This document shows positions 1 through 5,587 of a DNA stretch of 6,805 nt, in pieces. The stretch is from NCBI GenBank assembly GCA_934179885.1, contig CAKPQY010000042.1:1-6805 (forward strand), given 5' to 3'. Position 1 is the stretch's first letter. Each line of letters begins with the position of its first letter. A program made the translations under genes and the position numbers. The notes under the pieces were generated by a model, which ran no database searches, was not told the origin of the DNA, and worked only from the letters and a program-made list of their open reading frames with translations. Origin of the DNA: an uncultured Clostridia bacterium (GTDB lineage: Bacteria > Bacillota > Clostridia > TANB77 > CAG-508).

Positions 1-1577
1 ATCATATAATCAATATCTGGAAAAACGCAATCTTTTTTAGAAATATCTTTCAAGAAATCTTCATCAATTTCATCATTTTTAATTTGATAATACAATTTAG
101 TAAAACGACCAATATGGTCCTTAATACGCTTTTTAGCATAATCAACCATAGTACCATTAGTAATAATAAATAACCAGTCACTACTTTGAGCAAGTAACAA
201 TTCTCTAGCACATTGATTTAAAGCTTTTTTCTTTAAACCTTTTGCATCTGGGTACAAATTAGCAAGCTCACACATTCTATCACCAGCAACATGCAAATGT
301 TTATGAACATAGTCATTTGTTTGATTAAGCCACACTTCACTATAACCATTTGCACCCCAGCTAGAACGACAAGGAGAAGCAACTTGGATTTCAGGATATT
401 TATCAATATATTCTGATGGTGTAATTAATTCAAAATTGCAGTCATCATAGTAAATTTTCTTAAATAAAATATATAACCAATATGGCCCTTCATACCACCA
501 ATGACCGTAAAGTTCGGCATCATAAGGACATAAAATAATAGGTGGCTTGTCCATATTTGGAGCTAAATCATTTATTTGCTTAGTTCTGCAGTCTAAGAAA
601 TGACCTGCTTGCTTTTCAGCTGAATCATTTGCCCATTGTAAATTATAGTAATCTTTTTGTTCTGTTTTTCCAGTAATTCTGTAATATTTAATACCAGTAT
701 GAACTCTAACACCATTATGTGCAATATATGGTTTTATATAATCATAATCAGCATCATAACCGATATCACGATAAAATTCTCTATAATTAAAATCGCCAGG
801 ATAACCATTTATAGAACTCCAAACTTGTCTTGAAGATTCCATATCACGACCAAATGCTACAACTCCTTCAGGTGATACAATAGGTGCAAAAGTTCCATAA
901 ATAGGAGTAGGATTTGCATATAAAATTCCATGTGATTCAGTAATAATATATTCAATTCCAAATTCTTTTAAATATTTATCAGCTTCTGGAACATAGCCAC
1001 ATTCAGGAAGCCAAATACCACGAGGTTTTCTTCCAAAATATCTTTCATAAGTTTGAACTCCAACTGCAATTTGAGCTTTAACAGTTTTTTCATTTACATA
1101 TAAAATTGGGAAATATCCATGTGTTGCACCACATGTAATTATCTCTAACACACCAATATCTTGAAAATGTTTAAATTGGCTAATTAAATCACAATTGTAA
1201 ACATCTTTAAATAGATGCAAGTCATTAGAATATCTATCTAAATAATAATGAGATAACTTATTTAGGCGTTCGTCATTAGCAGTTCTAACAACTTCTTTTT
1301 CTGAAAGCTCAATCATTTTTTTAAGATATTTAATATATTTTTTTTGTAATAATTTATTATCTAACATAGAAAGAAGAGGTGGTGTCATAGACATTGTAAT
1401 TCTAAAATTAACCCCTTCATCAACTAATTTTTGAAAATTTGTAAGTAATGGTATATATGTTTCAGAAATAGCTTCATATAACCAAGATTCTTCTAAATAA
1501 TCATCGCTTTCTGGATGATGTATAAATGGTAAGTGTGCGTGTAATACAAAACTTACATAACCTTTTTTTTGCTGCAT
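1..1577 (-). CDS. GH57 1,4-alpha-glucan branching enzyme (DUF1957-type), 3' end cut by window
   Basis: A reading frame of 525 codons without a stop runs off the left edge. Translation shows the GH57 conserved regions in order: HAHLP at residues 13-17, TCGATHG at 148-154, GIWLPECGY around E192 (expected catalytic nucleophile), the CPYDAELYGHWWYEG stretch with D353 (expected acid/base), and SSWGANGYSEVW around W407. This set matches bacterial GH57 branching enzymes, which cut alpha-1,4-glucan chains and re-attach them as alpha-1,6 branches during glycogen formation in the cytoplasm. The C-terminal part fits the DUF1957 helical region. Family members are about 520-560 residues, so probably only a few to a few tens of residues are missing. 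The start ATG (1577-1575) follows a weak purine-rich site, AGAAGGGAAG. It lies 21 bp after the DUF4912 gene, presumably in the same operon. No signal peptide is seen. An amylase or transferase activity of another GH57 subgroup is possible but less likely. Confidence 0.9.
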   Translation of the reverse strand, partial: MQQKKGYVSFVLHAHLPFIHHPESDDYLEESWLYEAISETYIPLLTNFQKLVDEGVNFRITMSMTPPLLSMLDNKLLQKKYIKYLKKMIELSEKEVVRTANDERLNKLSHYYLDRYSNDLHLFKDVYNCDLISQFKHFQDIGVLEIITCGATHGYFPILYVNEKTVKAQIAVGVQTYERYFGRKPRGIWLPECGYVPEADKYLKEFGIEYIITESHGILYANPTPIYGTFAPIVSPEGVVAFGRDMESSRQVWSSINGYPGDFNYREFYRDIGYDADYDYIKPYIAHNGVRVHTGIKYYRITGKTEQKDYYNLQWANDSAEKQAGHFLDCRTKQINDLAPNMDKPPIILCPYDAELYGHWWYEGPYWLYILFKKIYYDDCNFELITPSEYIDKYPEIQVASPCRSSWGANGYSEVWLNQTNDYVHKHLHVAGDRMCELANLYPDAKGLKKKALNQCARELLLAQSSDWLFIITNGTMVDYAKKRIKDHIGRFTKLYYQIKNDEIDEDFLKDISKKDCVFPDIDYM

Positions 1578-1598
1578 TGTAATTCTTCCCTTCTTTTT

Positions 1599-2405
1599 TT
1601 ATTTGAATTGAGATGATGTGTGTGAAGATGGATTTGATAAGTTTTCAAGGTTATCTTCGTTTTTATACAACTCTTGATATAAATCATAGATATCATAAAT
1701 TTTTCCCATATTTCTCATAAATGAAAGAGAAGAAATAGGCTTTTGAATTTCTTGATTTGTTTTAACATTTCTAAAATAAACCATCTTTTGTGAATTATTA
1801 AATAATATATGGTCATTAGGTGATTCGATTTCATTAGAAGAAGATATATATATATAATTTTCTTTAATATTTTCATTATTATAAATAGGACGTCTACCAA
1901 GTTCAATTCTATAATCTGATTTACTATCATTTACGTGTAAATACCAGCTATTAGCAAAATCATTTATTTCGACTTCAAAACTATAATTTAATGTATCATT
2001 ATGGACAATTAAAACAGGTTTTGTTGTTTCAAAAAAGTTTTCTCCATATTGTTTTTTATATTTAGCTATATCATCATCAGAAATTTCCCAATAAATAAAT
2101 AGTGTTTTTGGTGTTTGGGCTAAAACTTTAACTACTGTTTGATTATATTTTTGTGGTAAATCATAATATTCAACTAGTACTGGTTTAGTTTGCTTTTTAC
2201 TTGTTGTAGATTTTTTTGACTTTGAAACAGTTTTTTTGTTTGTTGCAGATTTTGTTGATTTTGAAGCTGCTTTTTTGCTTGTAGGTGCTACTTTTTTAGA
2301 AGTAACAGTTTTTTTATCAGTCTTTTTTGTACTTGTTACTTTTTTTGTTTTGGTAGTGTTTATTTGTTCTTTTATTTCTTCATTTTCTTTTGTTTTTCTT
2401 GGCAT
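1599..2405 (-). CDS. DUF4912 domain protein with Lys/Ser/Thr-rich histone-H1-like N-terminal tail
   Basis: This 268-residue protein has three parts. Residues about 19-74 are low-complexity: 21 of 56 are Lys, with eight [S/T/D/N]KK motifs, like a histone H1 or AlgP-type basic tail. Residues about 76-200 resemble the DUF4912 family, with a DLPQKYN start, an LFIYWEIS core (W106), SWYLHV (W154) and a DYRIELG strand. Residues about 200-268 are a weakly conserved tail with an amphipathic stretch (MGKIYDIYDLYQELY). The start is well supported: AGGAGGT lies at 2417-2411, five bases from the ATG. The gene precedes the GH57 branching enzyme by 21 bp. From memory, DUF4912 genes recur beside GH57/DUF1957 genes in Firmicutes, so a role in glucan metabolism or in binding glucan is an inference; no enzymatic residues are recognisable. 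The tail could bind nucleic acid or another polyanion. No signal peptide or membrane segment is seen. Confidence 0.8.
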   Translation of the reverse strand: MPRKTKENEEIKEQINTTKTKKVTSTKKTDKKTVTSKKVAPTSKKAASKSTKSATNKKTVSKSKKSTTSKKQTKPVLVEYYDLPQKYNQTVVKVLAQTPKTLFIYWEISDDDIAKYKKQYGENFFETTKPVLIVHNDTLNYSFEVEINDFANSWYLHVNDSKSDYRIELGRRPIYNNENIKENYIYISSSNEIESPNDHILFNNSQKMVYFRNVKTNQEIQKPISSLSFMRNMGKIYDIYDLYQELYKNEDNLENLSNPSSHTSSQFK

Positions 2406-2410
2406 TTTTT

Positions 2411-2417
2411 ACCTCCT
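2411..2417 (-). promoter_or_regulatory. Ribosome binding site of the DUF4912 gene
   Basis: On the minus strand the sequence reads AGGAGGT, a near-perfect Shine-Dalgarno five bases before the ATG at 2405-2403. It fixes the start upstream of the Lys-rich tail, which shows that the tail is translated. Confidence 0.85.
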
Positions 2418-2444
2418 GTGTATATCTCATTTTTACTTTTATAT

Positions 2445-2473
2445 ATAGTATAATAAAATTTGAATAAATTCAA
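2445..2473 (-). promoter_or_regulatory. Probable sigma-A promoter of the DUF4912-GH57 operon
   Basis: Reading the minus strand, TTGAAT (2473-2468) lies 17 bp from TACTAT (2450-2445), or 15 bp from the better hexamer TATACT (2452-2447). Transcription would start near 2438, giving a leader of about 33 bases. The surrounding DNA is so AT-rich that chance matches are common. The -35 half lies in a TTGAAT-AA-ATTCAA inverted repeat (2460-2473). Confidence 0.45.
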
Positions 2474-2536
2474 GTAAATATAATAAAAAAATCAAAAATA
2501 CTTGACTGATAAAGAATAAAAAATTATGTAAAGCTA

Positions 2537-2565
2537 TTGAAAAAATACAATAAATGTGATATATT
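2537..2565 (+). promoter_or_regulatory. Extended -10 sigma-A promoter of the unknown gene
   Basis: TTGAAA (2537-2542), a 17-bp spacer and TATATT (2560-2565) form a good sigma-A promoter. A TGA immediately before the -10 gives the extended TGn motif. Transcription would start around 2572, leaving a leader of about 69 bases before the ATG at 2641. Confidence 0.65.
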
Positions 2566-2583
2566 AATGAAAATTAATTCATA

Positions 2584-2616
2584 AAATTTACTGTTAAATT
2601 TTTTATAAATTTTAAC
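2584..2616 (+). repeat. Two overlapping inverted repeats in the leader of the unknown gene
   Basis: AAATTTA (2584-2590) and TAAATTT (2595-2601) form a perfect 7-bp stem with a CTGT loop. The second arm is also part of a longer stem in which 2593-2601 pairs with 2607-2616, with one bulge. The two stems cannot form together. All pairs except one or two are A-U, so both are weak; no T-run follows, so neither is a terminator. Confidence 0.4.
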
Positions 2617-2640
2617 TTTAAGTAGAGGGGTATTAATAAA

Positions 2641-3669
2641 ATGGATGTTGAAATGTATAAAGAGATGGATAAAATAATGGAAATGATGCATCAAATTGCA
2701 TCATATTTATCAGAATATGCAATAGCTGAAATGAATGGTAAGAAAATTACAAAAGAACAAATTGAGAAAAATAAAATTTTAGAAACATTATTTACAAGAG
2801 TGCAGAAAGAATATAGAGAATTACAAAAAAGTATATCTAAAAATATAGAAGCATTTAATACTTTTTATGACGCTAAAAATAATATAGACGGGATAGTATC
2901 TGCGAAAATGTTAGATATGCAAATTCCTAACAGTTCAATGGATAGTATTATTGAAGATTTAAAGGAATATCTAGAAATGTCTTATATAAAATTAAGATAT
3001 ATAACTTATGATAACGATGAAGGTGAAATCTTATCAGGCATATATAAAGGTACAAAATGTGAAACATTGAGAAATGTAGAATATGATTTACAAAATGCTA
3101 ATTTAATGTATTTATCAATAAGAAATCAAATTAAAAATCCAATAGGAGAATTTTCATTTAAAGAAAAAGGATATATATTGTCATATATGTCACAAAGTAA
3201 ATTTTATGATGATTTTGTATTTAAACAAATCGATAAATATATATCAGATTTTGAAAAAGACTCTGATAATGTTGATAAAGAAATATATGAATATACAAGA
3301 GATAAGTTAATTGAACAAAAATATATGTTATATTTTATATATTTAAATAATAAATATAATGGAATGTTGCAAAAAAATGATACTGGCAAATATGCTGTAA
3401 TTAAAAATTATATGGATGAAGGCTTAGAACAAATGATTCTAGGAATGTCAGAATTTGAAATAAATGAAAATGTGAAAGCAAATTTGCAAGAAAGTAAAAG
3501 AGTATTCAAACAGGATATAAAATATATTTTGGATGAGAAAAATGTTTTATCTAATAGATTAAAAAAAGTAAGAAATAATTCGAAAGAACCAGAAAACAAA
3601 GATATAAAAAAATTAAAAAGTTCAGAAGAAGAGATTCAGAAAAAAGGTAGATTTGAAGATGAACGATAA
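2641..3669 (+). CDS. Unrecognised 342-residue helical cytoplasmic protein
   Basis: I do not recognise this protein. It is rich in Lys, Glu, Ile, Tyr and Met, with no signal peptide, no membrane segment and one conspicuous Cys (C140). Residues about 1-75 look like long amphipathic helices or coiled coil, as do about 180-310. Around 120-165 is the most varied segment (YDNDEGEILSGIYKG, then an NVEYDLQNANLMYL helix), which might be a small folded core. The last 35 residues are a highly charged Lys/Glu tail, probably disordered. The ATG is preceded by AGAGGGG (2624-2630) at a ten-base spacing; the next in-frame Met (residue 5) is farther away, so 2641 is preferred. Codon use looks like that of its neighbours, giving no sign of recent transfer. 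It has its own promoter and terminator, and sits between the glucan operon and the heat-shock operon. No function should be assigned. Confidence 0.85.
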   Translation: MDVEMYKEMDKIMEMMHQIASYLSEYAIAEMNGKKITKEQIEKNKILETLFTRVQKEYRELQKSISKNIEAFNTFYDAKNNIDGIVSAKMLDMQIPNSSMDSIIEDLKEYLEMSYIKLRYITYDNDEGEILSGIYKGTKCETLRNVEYDLQNANLMYLSIRNQIKNPIGEFSFKEKGYILSYMSQSKFYDDFVFKQIDKYISDFEKDSDNVDKEIYEYTRDKLIEQKYMLYFIYLNNKYNGMLQKNDTGKYAVIKNYMDEGLEQMILGMSEFEINENVKANLQESKRVFKQDIKYILDEKNVLSNRLKKVRNNSKEPENKDIKKLKSSEEEIQKKGRFEDER

Positions 3670-3693
3670 AATGTATATGTAAAGGTTAGCCTT

Positions 3694-3725
3694 AAAATAT
3701 AAAGGTTGACCTTTATATTTTTTTT
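3694..3725 (+). terminator. Rho-independent terminator after the unknown gene
   Basis: A near-perfect stem pairs AAAATATAAAGG (3694-3705) with CCTTTATATTTT (3710-3721) around a TTGA loop. The 3' arm runs into a T-tract ending at 3725. It starts 24 bases after the stop codon and separates this gene from the heat-shock operon. A smaller AAGG-TTAG-CCTT hairpin (3682-3693) stands just before it. Confidence 0.88.
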
Positions 3726-3783
3726 CATAATATTAATCATGTCCTTTTCTTTAATATCGTTCACAAAAAATTCACAAAAAAAA
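3726..3783 (+). promoter_or_regulatory. A-tract region with tandem 11-bp repeat upstream of the hrcA promoter
   Basis: No gene is seen here. TTCACAAAAAA occurs twice back to back (3760-3770 and 3771-3781), placing two A-tracts one helical turn apart directly upstream of the hrcA -35. By analogy this may act as an UP element or a curved-DNA segment that strengthens the promoter; this is inference from layout only. Confidence 0.4.
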
Positions 3784-3810
3784 TTAGCAGAAGGTATTGA
3801 CAAGTGCTAA
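3784..3810 (+). promoter_or_regulatory. CIRCE operator 1 (degenerate), overlapping the -35
   Basis: TTAGCAGAA, a 9-bp spacer and AAGTGCTAA have exactly the 27-bp CIRCE layout (consensus TTAGCACTC-N9-GAGTGCTAA). The left arm matches 6 of 9 and the right arm 8 of 9. The -35 hexamer of the hrcA promoter lies in its spacer and right arm, so HrcA bound here would block RNA polymerase. Confidence 0.75.
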
Positions 3811-3823
3811 AAATGGGTATAAT
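3797..3823 (+). promoter_or_regulatory. Sigma-A promoter of the hrcA-grpE-dnaK operon
   Basis: TTGACA (3797-3802) and TATAAT (3818-3823) are both perfect consensus hexamers, but only 15 bp apart. TAATAT (3820-3825) would give a 17-bp spacing with a poorer -10. Transcription would start near 3830, just before the second CIRCE. The site lies between the two HrcA operators. Confidence 0.8.
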
Positions 3824-3834
3824 ATATAACAAGA

Positions 3835-3861
3835 TTAGCAATCAAAATAAAAGAGTGCTAA
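3835..3861 (+). promoter_or_regulatory. CIRCE operator 2 (near-perfect), between promoter and hrcA start
   Basis: TTAGCAATC, a 9-bp spacer and GAGTGCTAA match the CIRCE consensus at 8 of 9 and 9 of 9 arm positions. It falls in the transcribed leader and ends just before the hrcA ribosome binding site, so it can act as the DNA operator for HrcA. Its stem in the mRNA could also influence translation or stability of the transcript. Confidence 0.93.
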
Positions 3862-3874
3862 AAGAGGTGATAAA

Positions 3875-4885
3875 ATGCTGGATAATAGGAAAAAGAAAGT
3901 GCTACAAGCAATAGTAGAAGAATATATAAACACAGCAGAACCTGTAAGCTCAAATGCATTAACAAATAATGAAGAATTACAATATAGTAGTGCAACAATA
4001 AGAAATGAAATGGCAGACCTTGAAAAAGCAGGATATCTAGAAAAAACACATACATCAAGTGGAAGAATCCCATCTGAAAAAGGTTATAGATACTATGTAG
4101 ACGAATTATTAAAAGATGACGATATAAGCTTAGAGGAAATTAAATATATTAGTGACAAGTTGGAAACAAAAGTCAATGAAATTGATGATTTAACAAAAAT
4201 TGCAACAACAACAATTTCCGAAATTACACATTATACAACAGTAGCAATAGGGCCAAGTAACAAAGACTTACTAATAGAAGAAATGAAATTTGTCTTGTTA
4301 GGATCTAGAATGCTAATGGCAATAATTTTAACAAATACAGGAATGATAAAAGAAACAATAATAAAATTTGATGAAGACATAGCAGAAAAACAAGTTGAAA
4401 CAATAAATTATATGTTTAATCAAAAATTAAAAGGTCAACCATTAGATATAATAGATGTTCCATTAGAAGAATATTTAATAAATGAAATGAAATATAGCGT
4501 AAAGGTAATAAAACCAATAATACGACAGATAAAAAAAATATTGGATGAAGATAAAAAAATATACTTAGAAGGAGCTAACAAAGCATTTGAATTGCCAGAA
4601 TTCAATAGTTTATCAGTTGCTAAAAACTTTGTAAATATACTAGATGAAAAAGATTTAATGACAGACATACTAAATTCAGGATTTGCAAAAGATATAAATG
4701 TATACATTGGTGATGAAAATGATAAAGAAGAACTTAAAGATTTTAGTATTGTTACTTTTAAACATAAAGTAGGAAATAAAGATTTAGGAACGATAGGAAT
4801 AATAGGACCTAAAAGGATGGATTATTCAAAAGTCATTTCAGTTATGAAATATATTAATAAAAAGTTAAAAGATGTTGAAGATTAG
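3875..4885 (+). CDS. hrcA: Heat-inducible transcription repressor HrcA
   Basis: At 336 residues this is close to the usual HrcA length of about 340. Residues 1-75 form the winged helix that binds CIRCE: an EEYINTAEPVSSNAL helix region, the recognition segment SSATIRNEMADLEKAGYLE (38-56), and the wing HTSSGRIPSEKGYRYYV (59-75). The rest is the GAF-like dimerisation region and C-terminal domain, ending with an IGIIGPKRMDYSKVISVMKYI segment typical of the family. HrcA dimers repress class I heat-shock genes at normal temperature and are kept active by GroE; misfolded proteins titrate GroE and release repression. It is the first gene of its own operon, with two CIRCE sites upstream, so it is self-repressed. 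The start ATG follows AGAGGTG at a short spacing. A small oddity is VSSN at 24-27, where many HrcAs read VGSR. The stop codon lies within the first unit of the heptamer array. Confidence 0.97.
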   Translation: MLDNRKKKVLQAIVEEYINTAEPVSSNALTNNEELQYSSATIRNEMADLEKAGYLEKTHTSSGRIPSEKGYRYYVDELLKDDDISLEEIKYISDKLETKVNEIDDLTKIATTTISEITHYTTVAIGPSNKDLLIEEMKFVLLGSRMLMAIILTNTGMIKETIIKFDEDIAEKQVETINYMFNQKLKGQPLDIIDVPLEEYLINEMKYSVKVIKPIIRQIKKILDEDKKIYLEGANKAFELPEFNSLSVAKNFVNILDEKDLMTDILNSGFAKDINVYIGDENDKEELKDFSIVTFKHKVGNKDLGTIGIIGPKRMDYSKVISVMKYINKKLKDVED

Positions 4886-4923
4886 ATATTAGAAGTTAGA
4901 TGTTAGAAGTTAGAAGTTAGACA
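4882..4923 (+). repeat. Six tandem 7-bp repeats (TTAGAAG type)
   Basis: Heptamers in strict 7-bp phase start at 4882, 4889, 4896, 4903, 4910 and 4917: TTAGATA, TTAGAAG, TTAGATG, TTAGAAG, TTAGAAG and TTAGACA. The first contains the hrcA stop codon. The units are non-coding, because the hrcA frame is closed. Confidence 0.9.
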
Positions 4924-4957
4924 TTTAACCTCCAACTTTCAACCTCCAACCTCTAAA
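4923..4957 (+). repeat. Five tandem 7-bp repeats of opposite sense (CTCCAAC type)
   Basis: Units ATTTAAC, CTCCAAC, TTTCAAC, CTCCAAC and CTCTAAA follow in 7-bp phase. Their reverse complement (GTTGGAG type) is a diverged copy of the preceding TTAGAAG array, so 4882-4957 can fold as an imperfect long hairpin with recurring A-C mismatches. CCTCC occurs at 4929-4933 and 4943-4947. Confidence 0.85.
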
Positions 4958-4964
4958 TAAAAAA

Positions 4965-4970
4965 AGGAGG
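4965..4970 (+). promoter_or_regulatory. Ribosome binding site of grpE
   Basis: AGGAGG is perfectly complementary to the 16S anti-Shine-Dalgarno core and lies five bases before the ATG at 4976. It is also complementary to CCTCC at 4943-4947 and 4929-4933, so it could be masked by local folding. Confidence 0.9.
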
Positions 4971-4975
4971 CTAAA

Positions 4976-5473
4976 ATGGCAGATAAAGAAGAATTAGAAA
5001 AAGAAGAAATTCAAAATGAACAAGTATCAGAAAAAAATGAATTACAAGCAAAACAACAAGAATTAGATGAACTAACAGATAGATACAAAAGAATATTAGC
5101 AGAATTTGAAAATCATAAAAAAAGAAGTCAAAAAGAAAGAGAAGGATTATATAATTCAATTTTAGGAGACATAATAGAAGTAATACTTCCAATATTAGAT
5201 AATCTTGAAAATGCAGCAAAAGTTGAAACATCAGATGAAAATTATAAAAAAGGTATTGAACTTGTGCTAAAACAATTTCAAGATGTACTTAAATCAAAAG
5301 GAGTAGAAGAAATAAAAGCTCTTGGAGAGACTTTTGATCCAGAATTACATGAAGCTGTTAGTAGTGTTCAAGATGATTCAAAAGGTGAGAAGGAAATTGT
5401 TCAAGAGTATAGAAAGGGCTACAAAATAGGGCATAGGGTTATTAGGCATAGTATGGTTGTTGTGGCAAATTAG
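4976..5473 (+). CDS. grpE: GrpE, nucleotide exchange factor of DnaK
   Basis: This protein has 165 residues, slightly short for the family (usually about 170-210) because its acidic N-terminal tail is brief. Residues about 1-20 are acidic and probably disordered. About 20-62 are a charged helix that should form the GrpE dimer coiled coil, ending in RILAEFENHKKRSQKERE. Residues about 63-115 fit the helical bundle (ILPILDNLENA). Residues 120-165 are the diagnostic beta-wing that contacts the DnaK ATPase domain, beginning FDPELHEAVSSVQDD and ending GYKIGHRVIRHSMVVVAN. GrpE opens the DnaK nucleotide cleft to release ADP, and the coiled coil acts as a thermosensor in studied homologues. The gene is second in the operon, 90 bp after hrcA, and that gap is filled by heptamer repeats. 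A strong AGGAGG sets the start. Confidence 0.97.
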   Translation: MADKEELEKEEIQNEQVSEKNELQAKQQELDELTDRYKRILAEFENHKKRSQKEREGLYNSILGDIIEVILPILDNLENAAKVETSDENYKKGIELVLKQFQDVLKSKGVEEIKALGETFDPELHEAVSSVQDDSKGEKEIVQEYRKGYKIGHRVIRHSMVVVAN

Positions 5474-5503
5474 AAGAGCAGCAACATCTATAACTTTAAA
5501 TGC

Positions 5504-5558
5504 TGAATATATTAATATAAATAAAAAATATGATATTCTGTGCAGAATGATATATTCA
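5504..5558 (+). repeat. Nested inverted repeat between grpE and dnaK
   Basis: The outer arms TGAATATAT (5504-5512) and ATATATTCA (5550-5558) are perfectly complementary. Inside is a second stem, ATTCTG (5535-5540) and CAGAAT (5543-5548), with a TG between the arms. No T-run follows. It could be an mRNA processing or stability element or a remnant of a small dispersed repeat. Confidence 0.55.
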
Positions 5559-5587
5559 ATGATAAAAAATTGGAATTAGAGAAAAAA

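Noticed and set aside
2161..2400. A T-rich simple repeat or assembly error on the plus strand
   Set aside because: The T-runs are the complement of in-frame Lys codons in the DUF4912 protein tail; the frame stays open throughout.
2236..2448. Plus-strand open frame of 70 codons opposite the Lys-rich tail
   Set aside because: It is the antisense of Lys codons (Phe/Val-rich), has no ribosome binding site and disappears once the DUF4912 gene is accepted.
2502..2530. TTGACT followed after 17 bp by TATGTA as the promoter of the unknown gene
   Set aside because: The -35 is good but the -10 matches only three of six positions. The TTGAAA/TATATT pair with an extended -10 just downstream is clearly better.
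4882..4957. A CRISPR array
   Set aside because: Units are 7 bp with no unique spacers and no cas genes nearby. It is a simple phased heptamer array.
4971..5231. Minus-strand open frame opposite grpE
   Set aside because: Leu/Phe-rich translation is the usual shadow of an AT-rich, Lys/Glu-rich gene. grpE on the plus strand is certain.
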